64,000 nt of DNA. Origin: JBBECE01 sp964574935. GTDB taxonomy: Bacteria; Pseudomonadota; Alphaproteobacteria; Rhizobiales; Devosiaceae. Each line of letters begins with the position of its first letter. Position 1 is the first letter of the stretch. The notes below the pieces were generated by a model. It was not told where the DNA came from and did not search any database. It saw only the letters and a program-made list of their open reading frames with translations. The translations under genes were made by a program, and so were the position numbers. Below are positions 40,564-48,297 of the stretch, piece by piece. The DNA is taken from the NCBI GenBank assembly GCA_964574935.1, contig CAZNOZ010000009.1, positions 1-64,000 of the forward strand, written 5' to 3'.

Positions 40564-41976
40564 TCAGGCCTTCTTGCGCGAAATCACATAGGTCTCGTCG
40601 TTGAACCACAGCCCGCCATAGTCGCGCAGCACGTCGGCGGTGGCGTTGTAGTATCGCCCGTCGCGGACGACATCGCTCAGCCGCGCGTCCTCGATCTGCG
40701 CCACGTAGATGGCGGCGTTCCAGGCGGCGAACAGGGTCGAGGTGCCGATTGGCCCGCTCAACTCGTTGGGCAGGGCGTGCATGTCGAAACGGAAGATCGA
40801 CCTTGCGTCCGAATAGGCGTTGTAGTTGAGGTCGCGCCGGGTCGATCCGAGCACCTGCCGAACCGCCTTAAGGACGTCGTGACGATTGCTGGTGTAGGGG
40901 TTTTCGTCCGGCCATACCCGGCGGATGATCTCCAGCCCGGGATCGCCTCCATGCGAATGGATGCCGATCAAACGTCCGCCGGGCCTGAGCGCCCGCGCCA
41001 GGGGGGCGATCACCTTCTCGGCCTTGAATTGCGGGGTCACCCGCAGCCGGTAGGGCTGGGAGGCGATCACCAGGTCGAAATCCGCGGTCGCCAGACCGTG
41101 GCGCGGGATGACCGAGTCGAGCATGAACCGGTGATCCTCGCGATAGAGCACCAGCACCACCGGCCGCTCATAAACGGGATTGCCGGTTTTCGGGCTCGCC
41201 TTGGCTTTCCAGTTGCGGTCCAGGAACGGCTGCAGATCAGTGATCTGTCGCTCGAAGGCGTGAGAGGAGTCGCCTTCCAGCGGCACCTCGTGCCACAGCA
41301 GGGTGCTCGCCGCCGCCGGTGAATTGACCCTCAGCCACGGCGCCTCGGAGTAGAACATGTTGGTGAGCACGAGGACCGTCGCCGGATGCTCGAAGAACCG
41401 GTCGGGGGTCTTTTCGAGGGCCAGGCGCACGTCCTCGAGGCTGACCTCCTTGCCGACGATATAGTGCGGCAATGTCTTGAACCGCGCATGCATCGATCGC
41501 ATCACCCGCGCCAGCACGGTGCCGTCCCCAACGCCGGCATCGAACACCCTGACCGCCGGCGGCTGCGGCTGGATGTTGGTGAGCTCCATGCCGACCCGCT
41601 TGGCGACTTCCCATTTCTCGGAGCAGGTGTTGACGAACAGCAGGTACTTTTGCCGGTTGTCGAAGAACCGGAAATTGTGAACCGACTCGCCGCTCACGGC
41701 TGCGGGAGGCACGCCGTGCGCCACGAGAGCACCGCCGGCCGGCCCGCCAAGGGTTTCGCCTCTTTCGGGGCCATCGTCCGAGTGCGCCAATTCGCCGTCG
41801 CGGGCGATGAATTCGTGCACTTTCTCGAGCGTGTTGAGCGTGATCGAGCGCCCGTCCCTCAGCCTCGAAACCAGCTTGCCGTCGTTGACGGCGCGCCGGC
41901 CGAAGGTCGATTCGGACAGGTTGTGGCGTCTGCAGTAGGTGCCGATTTCCTCGATCAGCGCCGTGTGCTCAACCAA
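40564..41976 (-). CDS. SAM-dependent methyltransferase with N-terminal HTH-like domain
   Basis: I take the TTG at 41976 as start (470 residues) because AAGGGAGA ends 6 bases upstream. An in-frame ATG at 42018 and a further start at 42102 lie in what looks like the promoter region shared with the pirin gene. The first 50 residues resemble an XRE-type helix-turn-helix (GTYCRRHNLSESTFGRRAVN, then RDGRSITLNTLEKVHEFI). A class I methyltransferase domain follows, with motif I VFDAGVGDGTVLARVM, a later DFDLVIASQPYR and GGRLIGIHSHGGDP. The mix of DNA-binding-like and methyltransferase parts is uncommon; the substrate is not evident. It converges with the glycosyltransferase gene, 33 bases apart, so a common process is not implied. 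Confidence 0.82.
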   Translation of the reverse strand: MVEHTALIEEIGTYCRRHNLSESTFGRRAVNDGKLVSRLRDGRSITLNTLEKVHEFIARDGELAHSDDGPERGETLGGPAGGALVAHGVPPAAVSGESVHNFRFFDNRQKYLLFVNTCSEKWEVAKRVGMELTNIQPQPPAVRVFDAGVGDGTVLARVMRSMHARFKTLPHYIVGKEVSLEDVRLALEKTPDRFFEHPATVLVLTNMFYSEAPWLRVNSPAAASTLLWHEVPLEGDSSHAFERQITDLQPFLDRNWKAKASPKTGNPVYERPVVLVLYREDHRFMLDSVIPRHGLATADFDLVIASQPYRLRVTPQFKAEKVIAPLARALRPGGRLIGIHSHGGDPGLEIIRRVWPDENPYTSNRHDVLKAVRQVLGSTRRDLNYNAYSDARSIFRFDMHALPNELSGPIGTSTLFAAWNAAIYVAQIEDARLSDVVRDGRYYNATADVLRDYGGLWFNDETYVISRKKA

Positions 41977-42196
41977 TTTGTGTCTCCCTTGTGCGCCCTC
42001 CCAGAGCCCAAGCGCCATGAATCGGTGGCACAGCGAGGTGGGCAAGTCAAAAGGAAATTCTGCCCACTCAGAAGTTGGGCAAAATCCCAACACGAAAGTC
42101 ATGAAGATTGTTCATCTGGCGGGGCGACGGGGAGCAGGTGCTGGCAATTGCGCGGTCGCGGACTATATGTGCGCCACGCCCTCATCAAGGAGGCCA

Positions 42197-43117
42197 ATGG
42201 TGTCCATTCGTCCAGTCCGCCAGCAGTCACAGGCCCAGCCCACCCTCGAAGGGGCCGGAGTACGCCTGCACCGGGCGTTCGGATTCTCGAATCCGCGCCT
42301 GGCCGATCCGTTCCTGCTGCTTGACGACTTCCGCAACGAAAACCCCGACGACTATCGGGCCGGCTTCCCGTGGCACCCGCACCGCGGCATCGAGACGATC
42401 ACCTACGTGTTGGCCGGTAGCGTCGAGCATGGCGACAGCCTCGGCAACGCGGGCCGTCTGGGTGCCGGCGATGTGCAGTGGATGACCGCCGGTTCCGGAA
42501 TCATGCATCAGGAGATGCCGCAGGGCGATGAAGCGGGTCGCATGCACGGCTTTCAGCTGTGGGCCAATTTGCCGTCCTCGCTGAAAATGACCGCACCGCG
42601 CTACCAGGACATCGAGGCCGCCGAAATCCCTGAAATCGTGGACGACGACGGCACGGTTGTGCGAGTGGTGGTCGGCGATTTTTGGGGCCGGCGCGGCCCG
42701 GTCGACGGCATCGCCGCCGATCCGGTCTATCTCGATATTTCGGTGCCGCCGGGCGAGCGCAAGCGCCTGCCCGTCGATACCTATCGCACGGCGTTCGCCT
42801 ATGTGTTCGAAGGCGCGGGCACGTTCTCCGACGCCTCGAAGCCGTTCGGCGTGCTCACCGAGAAGCAGGTGGGCGGCGAGGAAGTGCGGATTCGCGACCA
42901 GTCCGGCAATCGCACCCTGGTCGTTTTCGATACCGGCGACGAGATCACCGTGCAGGCTTCGGACCAGGGCGTTCGTTTCCTGTTGGTGTCCGGCAAGCCA
43001 CTTCGGGAGCCGGTCGCCTGGCACGGCCCCATCGTGATGAACACACGCGAACAACTCATCGAGGCCATGAACGATCTGAACGCCGGCACCTTCATCCGCG
43101 ATCAGGCGCGGACATAG
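42197..43117 (+). CDS. Pirin family protein
   Basis: A 306-residue bicupin protein of the pirin family. It has the N-terminal metal-binding cupin FPWHPHRGIETITYVLAGSVEHGD with the histidines and glutamate for Fe(II), and then AGSGIMHQEMP with the last histidine. The second cupin is in the C-terminal half and lacks an obvious metal set. Bacterial pirins are known as quercetin dioxygenases or as modulators of other proteins; which one applies is unknown. The start is ATG 42197, 4 bases after AAGGAGG (GTG 42200 would give better spacing). It diverges from the methyltransferase gene. Confidence 0.92.
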   Translation: MVSIRPVRQQSQAQPTLEGAGVRLHRAFGFSNPRLADPFLLLDDFRNENPDDYRAGFPWHPHRGIETITYVLAGSVEHGDSLGNAGRLGAGDVQWMTAGSGIMHQEMPQGDEAGRMHGFQLWANLPSSLKMTAPRYQDIEAAEIPEIVDDDGTVVRVVVGDFWGRRGPVDGIAADPVYLDISVPPGERKRLPVDTYRTAFAYVFEGAGTFSDASKPFGVLTEKQVGGEEVRIRDQSGNRTLVVFDTGDEITVQASDQGVRFLLVSGKPLREPVAWHGPIVMNTREQLIEAMNDLNAGTFIRDQART

Positions 43118-43120
43118 GCC

Positions 43121-43972
43121 CTAGTCGCCGGCGGCTGCATCGTTGAGAAAGTCCGGCGCCGGCCGCACGATCGCCTCGTCCGTCTTCCCGATCGCCGCCT
43201 CGCTGCGTCCGGCATAGTCCAGCGCGTCGAGCACCGACCGGATGACGGCGATCCGTGCCCGCCGCTTGTCGTTGGCTCGGATCACCGTCCACGGCGCGTA
43301 GTCGGTATGGGTGCGCACCAGCATGACGTTGCGGGCCGCCGTGTAGTCGTCCCATTTCTCCATGGAATTGAGGTCGACCGGCGACAGCTTCCAGACTTTC
43401 AGCGGGTCGTGCCGGCGATCATGGAAGCGCCTGAGTTGCATCTCGCGGCCGATTTCGAGCCAGAATTTGTAGAGGCGAATGCCGTCCTTGACGAGCAGGC
43501 TCTCGAAATGCGGCGCCTCCTCGAGAAACTGGGCCGTCTGCGCCTGGGTGCAAAAGCCCATCACCGGTTCGACCACGGCCCGATTGTACCAGGACCGATC
43601 GTAGAGCACTTGCTCGCCCCGTGTCGGCAAGGTCTCCGCATAGCGTTGGAAGTACCACTGGCCGATCTCGGTCTGGGTCGGCTTGTCGAGCGCCACCACC
43701 CTGGCGTGGCGGTGGTTGAGATTGGCGAGATAGCGTTTGATGACGCCGCCCTTGCCGGCCGCGTCACGGCCCTCCATGAGCACCATCACCCGGCCGCCGT
43801 CCTCACCCATGTGCTGTTGCAGTTTGACGAGCTCGATCTGCAGAGCTTTCAACTGGTCCTTGTAGGCGTGCTTGTCGAGCCCGTCGTCGTAGGGAAACCC
43901 GCCCGAGCGCTGGGCGCCGTTCTCGACCCAGTCGGGCAGCTTGGGGTCCTCGAGGTTGAAGGGCTTTTGCAT
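43121..43972 (-). CDS. ppk2: Polyphosphate kinase 2
   Basis: PPK2 transfers phosphate between polyphosphate and nucleotides, usually making ATP or GTP from the diphosphate. The 283-residue (from ATG 43972) single-domain form has Walker A EGRDAAGKGG (residues 67-76), the lid with RYAETLPTRGE and Walker B-like VLYDRSWYNRA, followed by the FHDRRHDPLKVWKLSP block. This is the class I length. A GTG at 43999 would add 9 residues. It lies beside the Pho system (phoR diverges 301 bases away), so a joint role in phosphate storage is likely. No Pho box is seen in front of it. Confidence 0.93.
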   Translation of the reverse strand: MQKPFNLEDPKLPDWVENGAQRSGGFPYDDGLDKHAYKDQLKALQIELVKLQQHMGEDGGRVMVLMEGRDAAGKGGVIKRYLANLNHRHARVVALDKPTQTEIGQWYFQRYAETLPTRGEQVLYDRSWYNRAVVEPVMGFCTQAQTAQFLEEAPHFESLLVKDGIRLYKFWLEIGREMQLRRFHDRRHDPLKVWKLSPVDLNSMEKWDDYTAARNVMLVRTHTDYAPWTVIRANDKRRARIAVIRSVLDALDYAGRSEAAIGKTDEAIVRPAPDFLNDAAAGD

Positions 43973-44273
43973 CTTCTTGCCGCCGTCCGCGGTCGGCACC
44001 GGGGCACCGGCGCGGATTGTGGGGCGGTGATGCCATCGCTCGCTCGCCCGCTCGTCGCGGAACTGTCACACAGGCAAACCGATCGCGCAATCGGGCCAAA
44101 TGCGCTGGTTGCGCGCCATCCCCTCTTGCTGAAGGCGCATTTTGACCGCGCAGTCGCTGTGATAGTCTCGGCGCGCCGCCGCCGATGCCCGCCGACGCGA
44201 CAATTCGACCACTTTCGTCGAACGCGCGGGCGAGGGCGGCAGACGTAGCGGCACTCAGCGACGGGAACGGCAG
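43973..44273. other. Divergent gap between ppk2 and phoR
   Basis: Presumably holds both promoters. A single CTGTCAC (44061-44067) resembles half a Pho box, but it has no second repeat at 11 bases. TTGACC near 44144 lacks a well-spaced -10. I see no small gene or hairpin of note. Confidence 0.4.
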
Positions 44274-45575
44274 TTGGCCCACTCACCCGCACCGGTGCAA
44301 CCTCCGACCCAAGCATCCCCCGGCTCGCGCAGCCGGTGGGCCGAGCGGCTGTACGCCGGACGCTGGGTGTTGGTTGCCAGCGCGGTCGTGTTCGCGGCGC
44401 TGGCGATCGCCGGCCGGCTCGGTTGGCCGGCGGCGGCGATATCGTTCGGTCTGATCTTCCTGGTGGCCCTGCTCATTCCCCGCCGGGTCCGCTTCGTTGA
44501 GCCCGCCACAGGGGTTGCCGAGCGGACCGGCGACGAACCGGACAACTCCACCCGGCAGTTCGCCGAGGTGCTGCGCGATCCATGTTTTATCGTCGATCGC
44601 CGGGCGCATCTCAGATACGCCAACGCCGCCGGCCGGCGCGAATTCCCAAGCGCCGAAATCGGTGACCCGATGGCCTTCACGCTGCGCAATCCGGCGTTCC
44701 TGCAAACCGTTGATCAGGCCATCCGCACGGGCGCTCGCGCCGAAGGAGAGTTCTTGGTCTCGGTTCCCACCGAGACCTGGTATTCGGTGGAAGTCAATCC
44801 GCTGTGGCGGGCGGACTCGGCGGACGCCGACAGCCGGCTTCTGGCGGTCATGCTCATCAACCAGACCGAGCAGCGGCGGCTCGACCGAATGCGGGCCGAT
44901 TTCGTGGCCAACGCCAGCCATGAATTGCGCACCCCGCTGACCTCGCTGATCGGCTACACCGACACGTTGATGGGCTCCGCCGCCGACGACCAGGCGGCTC
45001 GCGAGAAGTTCCTGCGCATCATGCGCGAGCAGGCCGAGCGCATGTCGCGGCTCATCGACGATCTGCTCAGCCTTTCCCGCATCGAGCTGCACCAGCATCT
45101 CCGACCCACCGGCACCACCGATCTCGTCCTGCTCGCGCGGGAGGTCGCCGAGCTCCTCAAGCCCTTGGCCGACGAGGCGGGCGTCAAGATCGAAGTCGAG
45201 GCCGCGGTGGACAAAGCGGTCGTCACCGGCGATCGGGGAGAGCTCGTTCATGTCCTGGAAAACCTCGTCGACAACGCCATCAAGTACGGTGCCGAGGGCG
45301 GCCGGGTGGTGATATCGATCGAGCCCGCCCGTGACCGGGCCGGGACCGATTTCGTCGTTGGGGTAAGGGATTTCGGCGCCGGTATCGCAGCCGAAAACGT
45401 GCCGCGGCTGACCGAGCGCTTCTATCGCGTCGATGCCGAATCGAGCCGTCGCATGAAGGGCACCGGGTTGGGGTTGGCCATCGTCAAGCACATCGTCACC
45501 CGCCATCGCGGTGAGCTGGCGATCGCCTCCGAGCTGGGCGAGGGAACGACGGTCAGCGTTTACCTTTCGTCATAA
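44274..45575 (+). CDS. phoR: Phosphate regulon sensor histidine kinase PhoR
   Basis: The membrane kinase that phosphorylates PhoB when phosphate is scarce. The 433 residues have two helices near the N-terminus (WVLVASAVVFAALAIAG; AAAISFGLIFLVALLI) with almost no periplasmic loop, as in other PhoR, so it senses through the Pst transporter and PhoU. A PAS domain follows (RDPCFIVDRRAHLRYANAAG), then the DHp with NASHELRTPLTSL (His216), the N box NLVDNAIKYG, GAGI and GTGLGLAIVKH. The start at TTG 44274 is chosen since no ATG or GTG precedes the first helix; ribosome site GGGAACGG. First gene of phoR-pstSCAB-phoU-phoB. Confidence 0.95.
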   Translation: MAHSPAPVQPPTQASPGSRSRWAERLYAGRWVLVASAVVFAALAIAGRLGWPAAAISFGLIFLVALLIPRRVRFVEPATGVAERTGDEPDNSTRQFAEVLRDPCFIVDRRAHLRYANAAGRREFPSAEIGDPMAFTLRNPAFLQTVDQAIRTGARAEGEFLVSVPTETWYSVEVNPLWRADSADADSRLLAVMLINQTEQRRLDRMRADFVANASHELRTPLTSLIGYTDTLMGSAADDQAAREKFLRIMREQAERMSRLIDDLLSLSRIELHQHLRPTGTTDLVLLAREVAELLKPLADEAGVKIEVEAAVDKAVVTGDRGELVHVLENLVDNAIKYGAEGGRVVISIEPARDRAGTDFVVGVRDFGAGIAAENVPRLTERFYRVDAESSRRMKGTGLGLAIVKHIVTRHRGELAIASELGEGTTVSVYLSS

Positions 45576-45642
45576 TCGTCCGACCCATCGGCGGTTTTCC
45601 ACAGCCGTGTGTCAAATCGTCCTTTGGACGCAGACGCTTGTC

Positions 45643-45671
45643 CTGTCATCCGAGTGTCACTCAACTGACAT
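45643..45671 (+). promoter_or_regulatory. Pho box with three 11-base-spaced repeats upstream of pstS
   Basis: CTGTCAT (45643), GTGTCAC (45654) and CTGACAT (45665) follow one another with an 11-base period, matching the PhoB half-site CTGTCAT at 7, 6 (counting the C/T last base as allowed) and 6 of 7 positions. The set ends 139 bases before the pstS start, after the phoR stop, so pstSCAB-phoU-phoB has its own phosphate-starvation promoter. I could not fix the -10. Confidence 0.85.
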
Positions 45672-45810
45672 ACGACATTGTCGCAAGCGCGCTAGGCAGA
45701 CCGGGTCCGAAACCTGGAGGCACCCGTATCCGGCGACCGGCTGCGCGTGCGCCGTGGCTTCGGACGATTGGCATTCCGCCGTCCTGCACAAGCTCCGAAA
45801 GGCTGAAATC

Positions 45811-46818
45811 ATGAAATTCGTCTTCCATGCTGGCGCTGCCGCACTGGCTTTGGCCGGTGCGCTGATCGCGACCGGTGCCATGGCGCAAACCCGCGACCAG
45901 ATCCAGATTGTCGGCTCCTCAACGGTGTTTCCGTTCGCCACCGCCGTTGCCGAACGGTTCGGCCAGACCACCGACTTTCCCACCCCCGTCGTCGAGTCCA
46001 CCGGTTCCGGCGGCGGCCTCAATCTCTTCTGTGCCGGCGTCGGTCCGCAGACCCCGGACATCACCAACGCTTCACGCCGCATCAAGGACAGCGAAATCGA
46101 AGCCTGTCACAACAACGGCGCCACGCCGGTTGAAGTCCGCGTAGGCTACGACGGCATCGTGCTGGCCAACGCCAAGAACGGCCCCGAGGTCTCGATTTCG
46201 CGCGAGCAGATCTTCCTGGCGCTGGCCAGGAACGTGGTCGTGAACGGTGAGGTTGTGCCCAACCCTTACGAAAACTGGTCGGACATCGATCCCTCGCTCC
46301 CCAATGAGGCGATCGAGGTTCTCGGCCCACCGCCGACCTCCGGCACCCGTGATGCCTTCGTCGAACTGGTGATGGACGAAGCCTGCCAGGAGGGCATCGA
46401 GGAGTGCGGCGATCTGCGCGAAGACGGCGCCTACATCGACGCCGGAGAGAACGACAACCTGATCGTGCAGAAGCTCGAAGCCAACCCGGCCGCGCTCGGC
46501 ATTTTCGGGTTCTCCTATCTCGATCAGAATACCGACGCCATCAAAGGCGCCACGATCGACGGCGTCGAGCCGACCTTCGACAACATCGCCTCGGCCGCCT
46601 ATCCGGTGTCCCGCTCCCTGCAGTTCTACATCAAGAAGGAGCATGTGGGCGTCATCCCGGGAATCATGGAATATGTCGCCGAATTCACTTCCGATGCCGC
46701 CTGGGGCGATGACGGCTATCTGGCCGAGAAAGGCCTGATCCCCATGACTGCGGACGAGCGGGTCAAGTACAAGGCGGACGCCGAGAACCTGGTTCCTGTT
46801 GAGCCGGGCATGATGTAG
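45811..46818 (+). CDS. pstS: Phosphate ABC transporter substrate-binding protein PstS
   Basis: Periplasmic high-affinity phosphate-binding protein, 335 residues. A signal peptide occupies about the first 26 residues (FHAGAAALALAGALIATGAMA). The mature part begins QTRDQIQIVGSSTVFPFATA, whose serine/threonine loop binds phosphate. A second loop is in ESTGSGGGL and a third is in PPPTSGTRDAFVEL. The ATG at 45811 follows GAAAGGC. Regulated by the Pho box 150 bases upstream. Followed by a strong hairpin before pstC. Confidence 0.96.
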   Translation: MKFVFHAGAAALALAGALIATGAMAQTRDQIQIVGSSTVFPFATAVAERFGQTTDFPTPVVESTGSGGGLNLFCAGVGPQTPDITNASRRIKDSEIEACHNNGATPVEVRVGYDGIVLANAKNGPEVSISREQIFLALARNVVVNGEVVPNPYENWSDIDPSLPNEAIEVLGPPPTSGTRDAFVELVMDEACQEGIEECGDLREDGAYIDAGENDNLIVQKLEANPAALGIFGFSYLDQNTDAIKGATIDGVEPTFDNIASAAYPVSRSLQFYIKKEHVGVIPGIMEYVAEFTSDAAWGDDGYLAEKGLIPMTADERVKYKADAENLVPVEPGMM

Positions 46819-46832
46819 TCGAGCCGAATTGT

Positions 46833-46861
46833 GGCGCCGCCCTCACGGTGGGGGCGGCGCC
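46833..46861 (+). promoter_or_regulatory. Intercistronic hairpin between pstS and pstC
   Basis: GGCGCCGCCC, a 9-base loop and GGGCGGCGCC make a perfect 10-bp stem 15 bases after the pstS stop. No full U tail, so most of the transcript may stop or be trimmed here, giving more PstS than PstC/A. It resembles the hairpin after the family-5 binding protein at 22850. Confidence 0.65.
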
Positions 46862-46905
46862 TTCGTGTTCCGGCACCGGATCGGAACAGCCCAAGGGGGC
46901 GCAAC

Positions 46906-48297
46906 ATGCAGGGATGGCTGTTCGCACTCGGATCGCTCGCGGTTCTGGCCGGGCTGTTTTTCGCCGGTCGGGCCCGCGCCCTGGCGACGGTCGGCGGCAA
47001 CACCTCGGGGCTGCATTCGACCCCCGGCTATCATGGCTTCTATCTGGTGATTTGGGCCGCCCTGCCGGCGGTCGTTCTGTTTGTGACGTGGGGCTTGATT
47101 TCGCGCTTTGTTACCGACGCGTATGTCGCCGGCCAGCTCGGCGACGCCTTCGCGGCCATTCCGGAGGCGCAGCGCGGGGCCTTTCTAAGGGCCGCCCGTT
47201 CGCTGGTCGCCGGCGCCGCCTTCGGCGAAGTCACCGATCTGACCCGGCAGGGCGCGGACGCCTATCGCACCTTTGCCGAGGTGACCGGCACCATCGTCAA
47301 CGCCTTCGCCTTGTTGCTCGCCGTATCAGGCCTGGGCTGGGGCTGGACCCGCATCGCGCCGCGTTTGCGCGCTCGCCAGTTTGTCGAACGAACGGTCATG
47401 TGGCTACTGATCGCCGCCTCGGGGGTGGCCATCATCACCACCATCGGCATCGTTCTGTCCCTGATTTTCGAGAGCCTCCAGTTTTTCGCCCGGGTCAATT
47501 TCTTCGACTTTCTCTTCGGGCTGCACTGGAGTCCGCAAAGCGCCTACGAAAGCATCACCTGGGAGGCGACCGATCGCAATTCCGAGGTCTTCGGCGCCAT
47601 TCCGGTGTTTGTCGGCACGCTGCTGATCACCACCATCGCCATCGCCGTTGCCGCCCCCGTCGGCTTGATGTCGGCGATCTATCTGTCCGACTACGCCTCC
47701 AAGGCCACCCGCGCCTTCGCCAAGCCGATCCTGGAAATCCTCGCCGGCATCCCGACGGTCGTCTACGGCTTCTTCGCGGCGCTCACCGTGGCGCCGTTTT
47801 TCCGAAGTTCCGGCGAATCTTTCGGCCTGACGGTGTCCTCCGAGAGCGCCCTGGCGGCCGGAATGGTGATGGGGATCATGATCATTCCCTTCGTCTCCTC
47901 GCTCAGCGACGACGTCATCAACGCGGTGCCGCAAAGCCTGCGCGATGGCTCGGCCGGGCTGGGCGCGACCAAATCGGAAACCATCCGCAAGGTGGTGCTG
48001 CCGGCGGCCCTGCCGGGGATCGTCTCGGCGCTGATGCTGGCCATCTCGCGGGCCATCGGCGAAACCATGATCGTGGTCATGGCCGCTGGCCTGGCCGCCA
48101 ACATGACCATCAACCCGCTCGAGGCGGTGACAACCGTGACGGTGCAGATCGTCACGTTGCTGACCGGTGACAGCGAGTTTGACAGCGCCAAGACCCTTTC
48201 CGCCTTCGCGCTCGGTCTGATGCTGTTCTGCGTCACGCTGCTGCTCAACGTCATCGCACTTCGTGTTATCCAGAAGTATCGGGAACAGTATGACTGA
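46906..48297 (+). CDS. pstC: Phosphate ABC transporter permease PstC
   Basis: Inner-membrane channel subunit, 463 residues. Long N-terminal part with two or three extra helices (MQGWLFALGSLAVLAGLFFAG; VIWAALPAVVLFVTWGLI) and a periplasmic loop, as in other alphaproteobacterial PstC, then the permease core. Family marks are FDFLFGLHWSPQS, PVGLMSAIYLSDYA, EILAGIPTVVYGFFA and the coupling loop LGATKSETIRKVVLPAALPG. The ATG at 46906 follows AAGGGGG. Its end overlaps pstA by 8 bases. Confidence 0.95.
   Translation: MQGWLFALGSLAVLAGLFFAGRARALATVGGNTSGLHSTPGYHGFYLVIWAALPAVVLFVTWGLISRFVTDAYVAGQLGDAFAAIPEAQRGAFLRAARSLVAGAAFGEVTDLTRQGADAYRTFAEVTGTIVNAFALLLAVSGLGWGWTRIAPRLRARQFVERTVMWLLIAASGVAIITTIGIVLSLIFESLQFFARVNFFDFLFGLHWSPQSAYESITWEATDRNSEVFGAIPVFVGTLLITTIAIAVAAPVGLMSAIYLSDYASKATRAFAKPILEILAGIPTVVYGFFAALTVAPFFRSSGESFGLTVSSESALAAGMVMGIMIIPFVSSLSDDVINAVPQSLRDGSAGLGATKSETIRKVVLPAALPGIVSALMLAISRAIGETMIVVMAAGLAANMTINPLEAVTTVTVQIVTLLTGDSEFDSAKTLSAFALGLMLFCVTLLLNVIALRVIQKYREQYD

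Noticed and set aside
40546..40568. CCTGACG-N9-CGTCAGG as a terminator between the glycosyltransferase and methyltransferase genes
   Set aside because: Short stem, long loop, no T run, and it overlaps the methyltransferase stop codon; may be chance.
44061..44067. CTGTCAC as a Pho box for ppk2
   Set aside because: No second repeat at 11 bases on either side; a single half-site is not enough.
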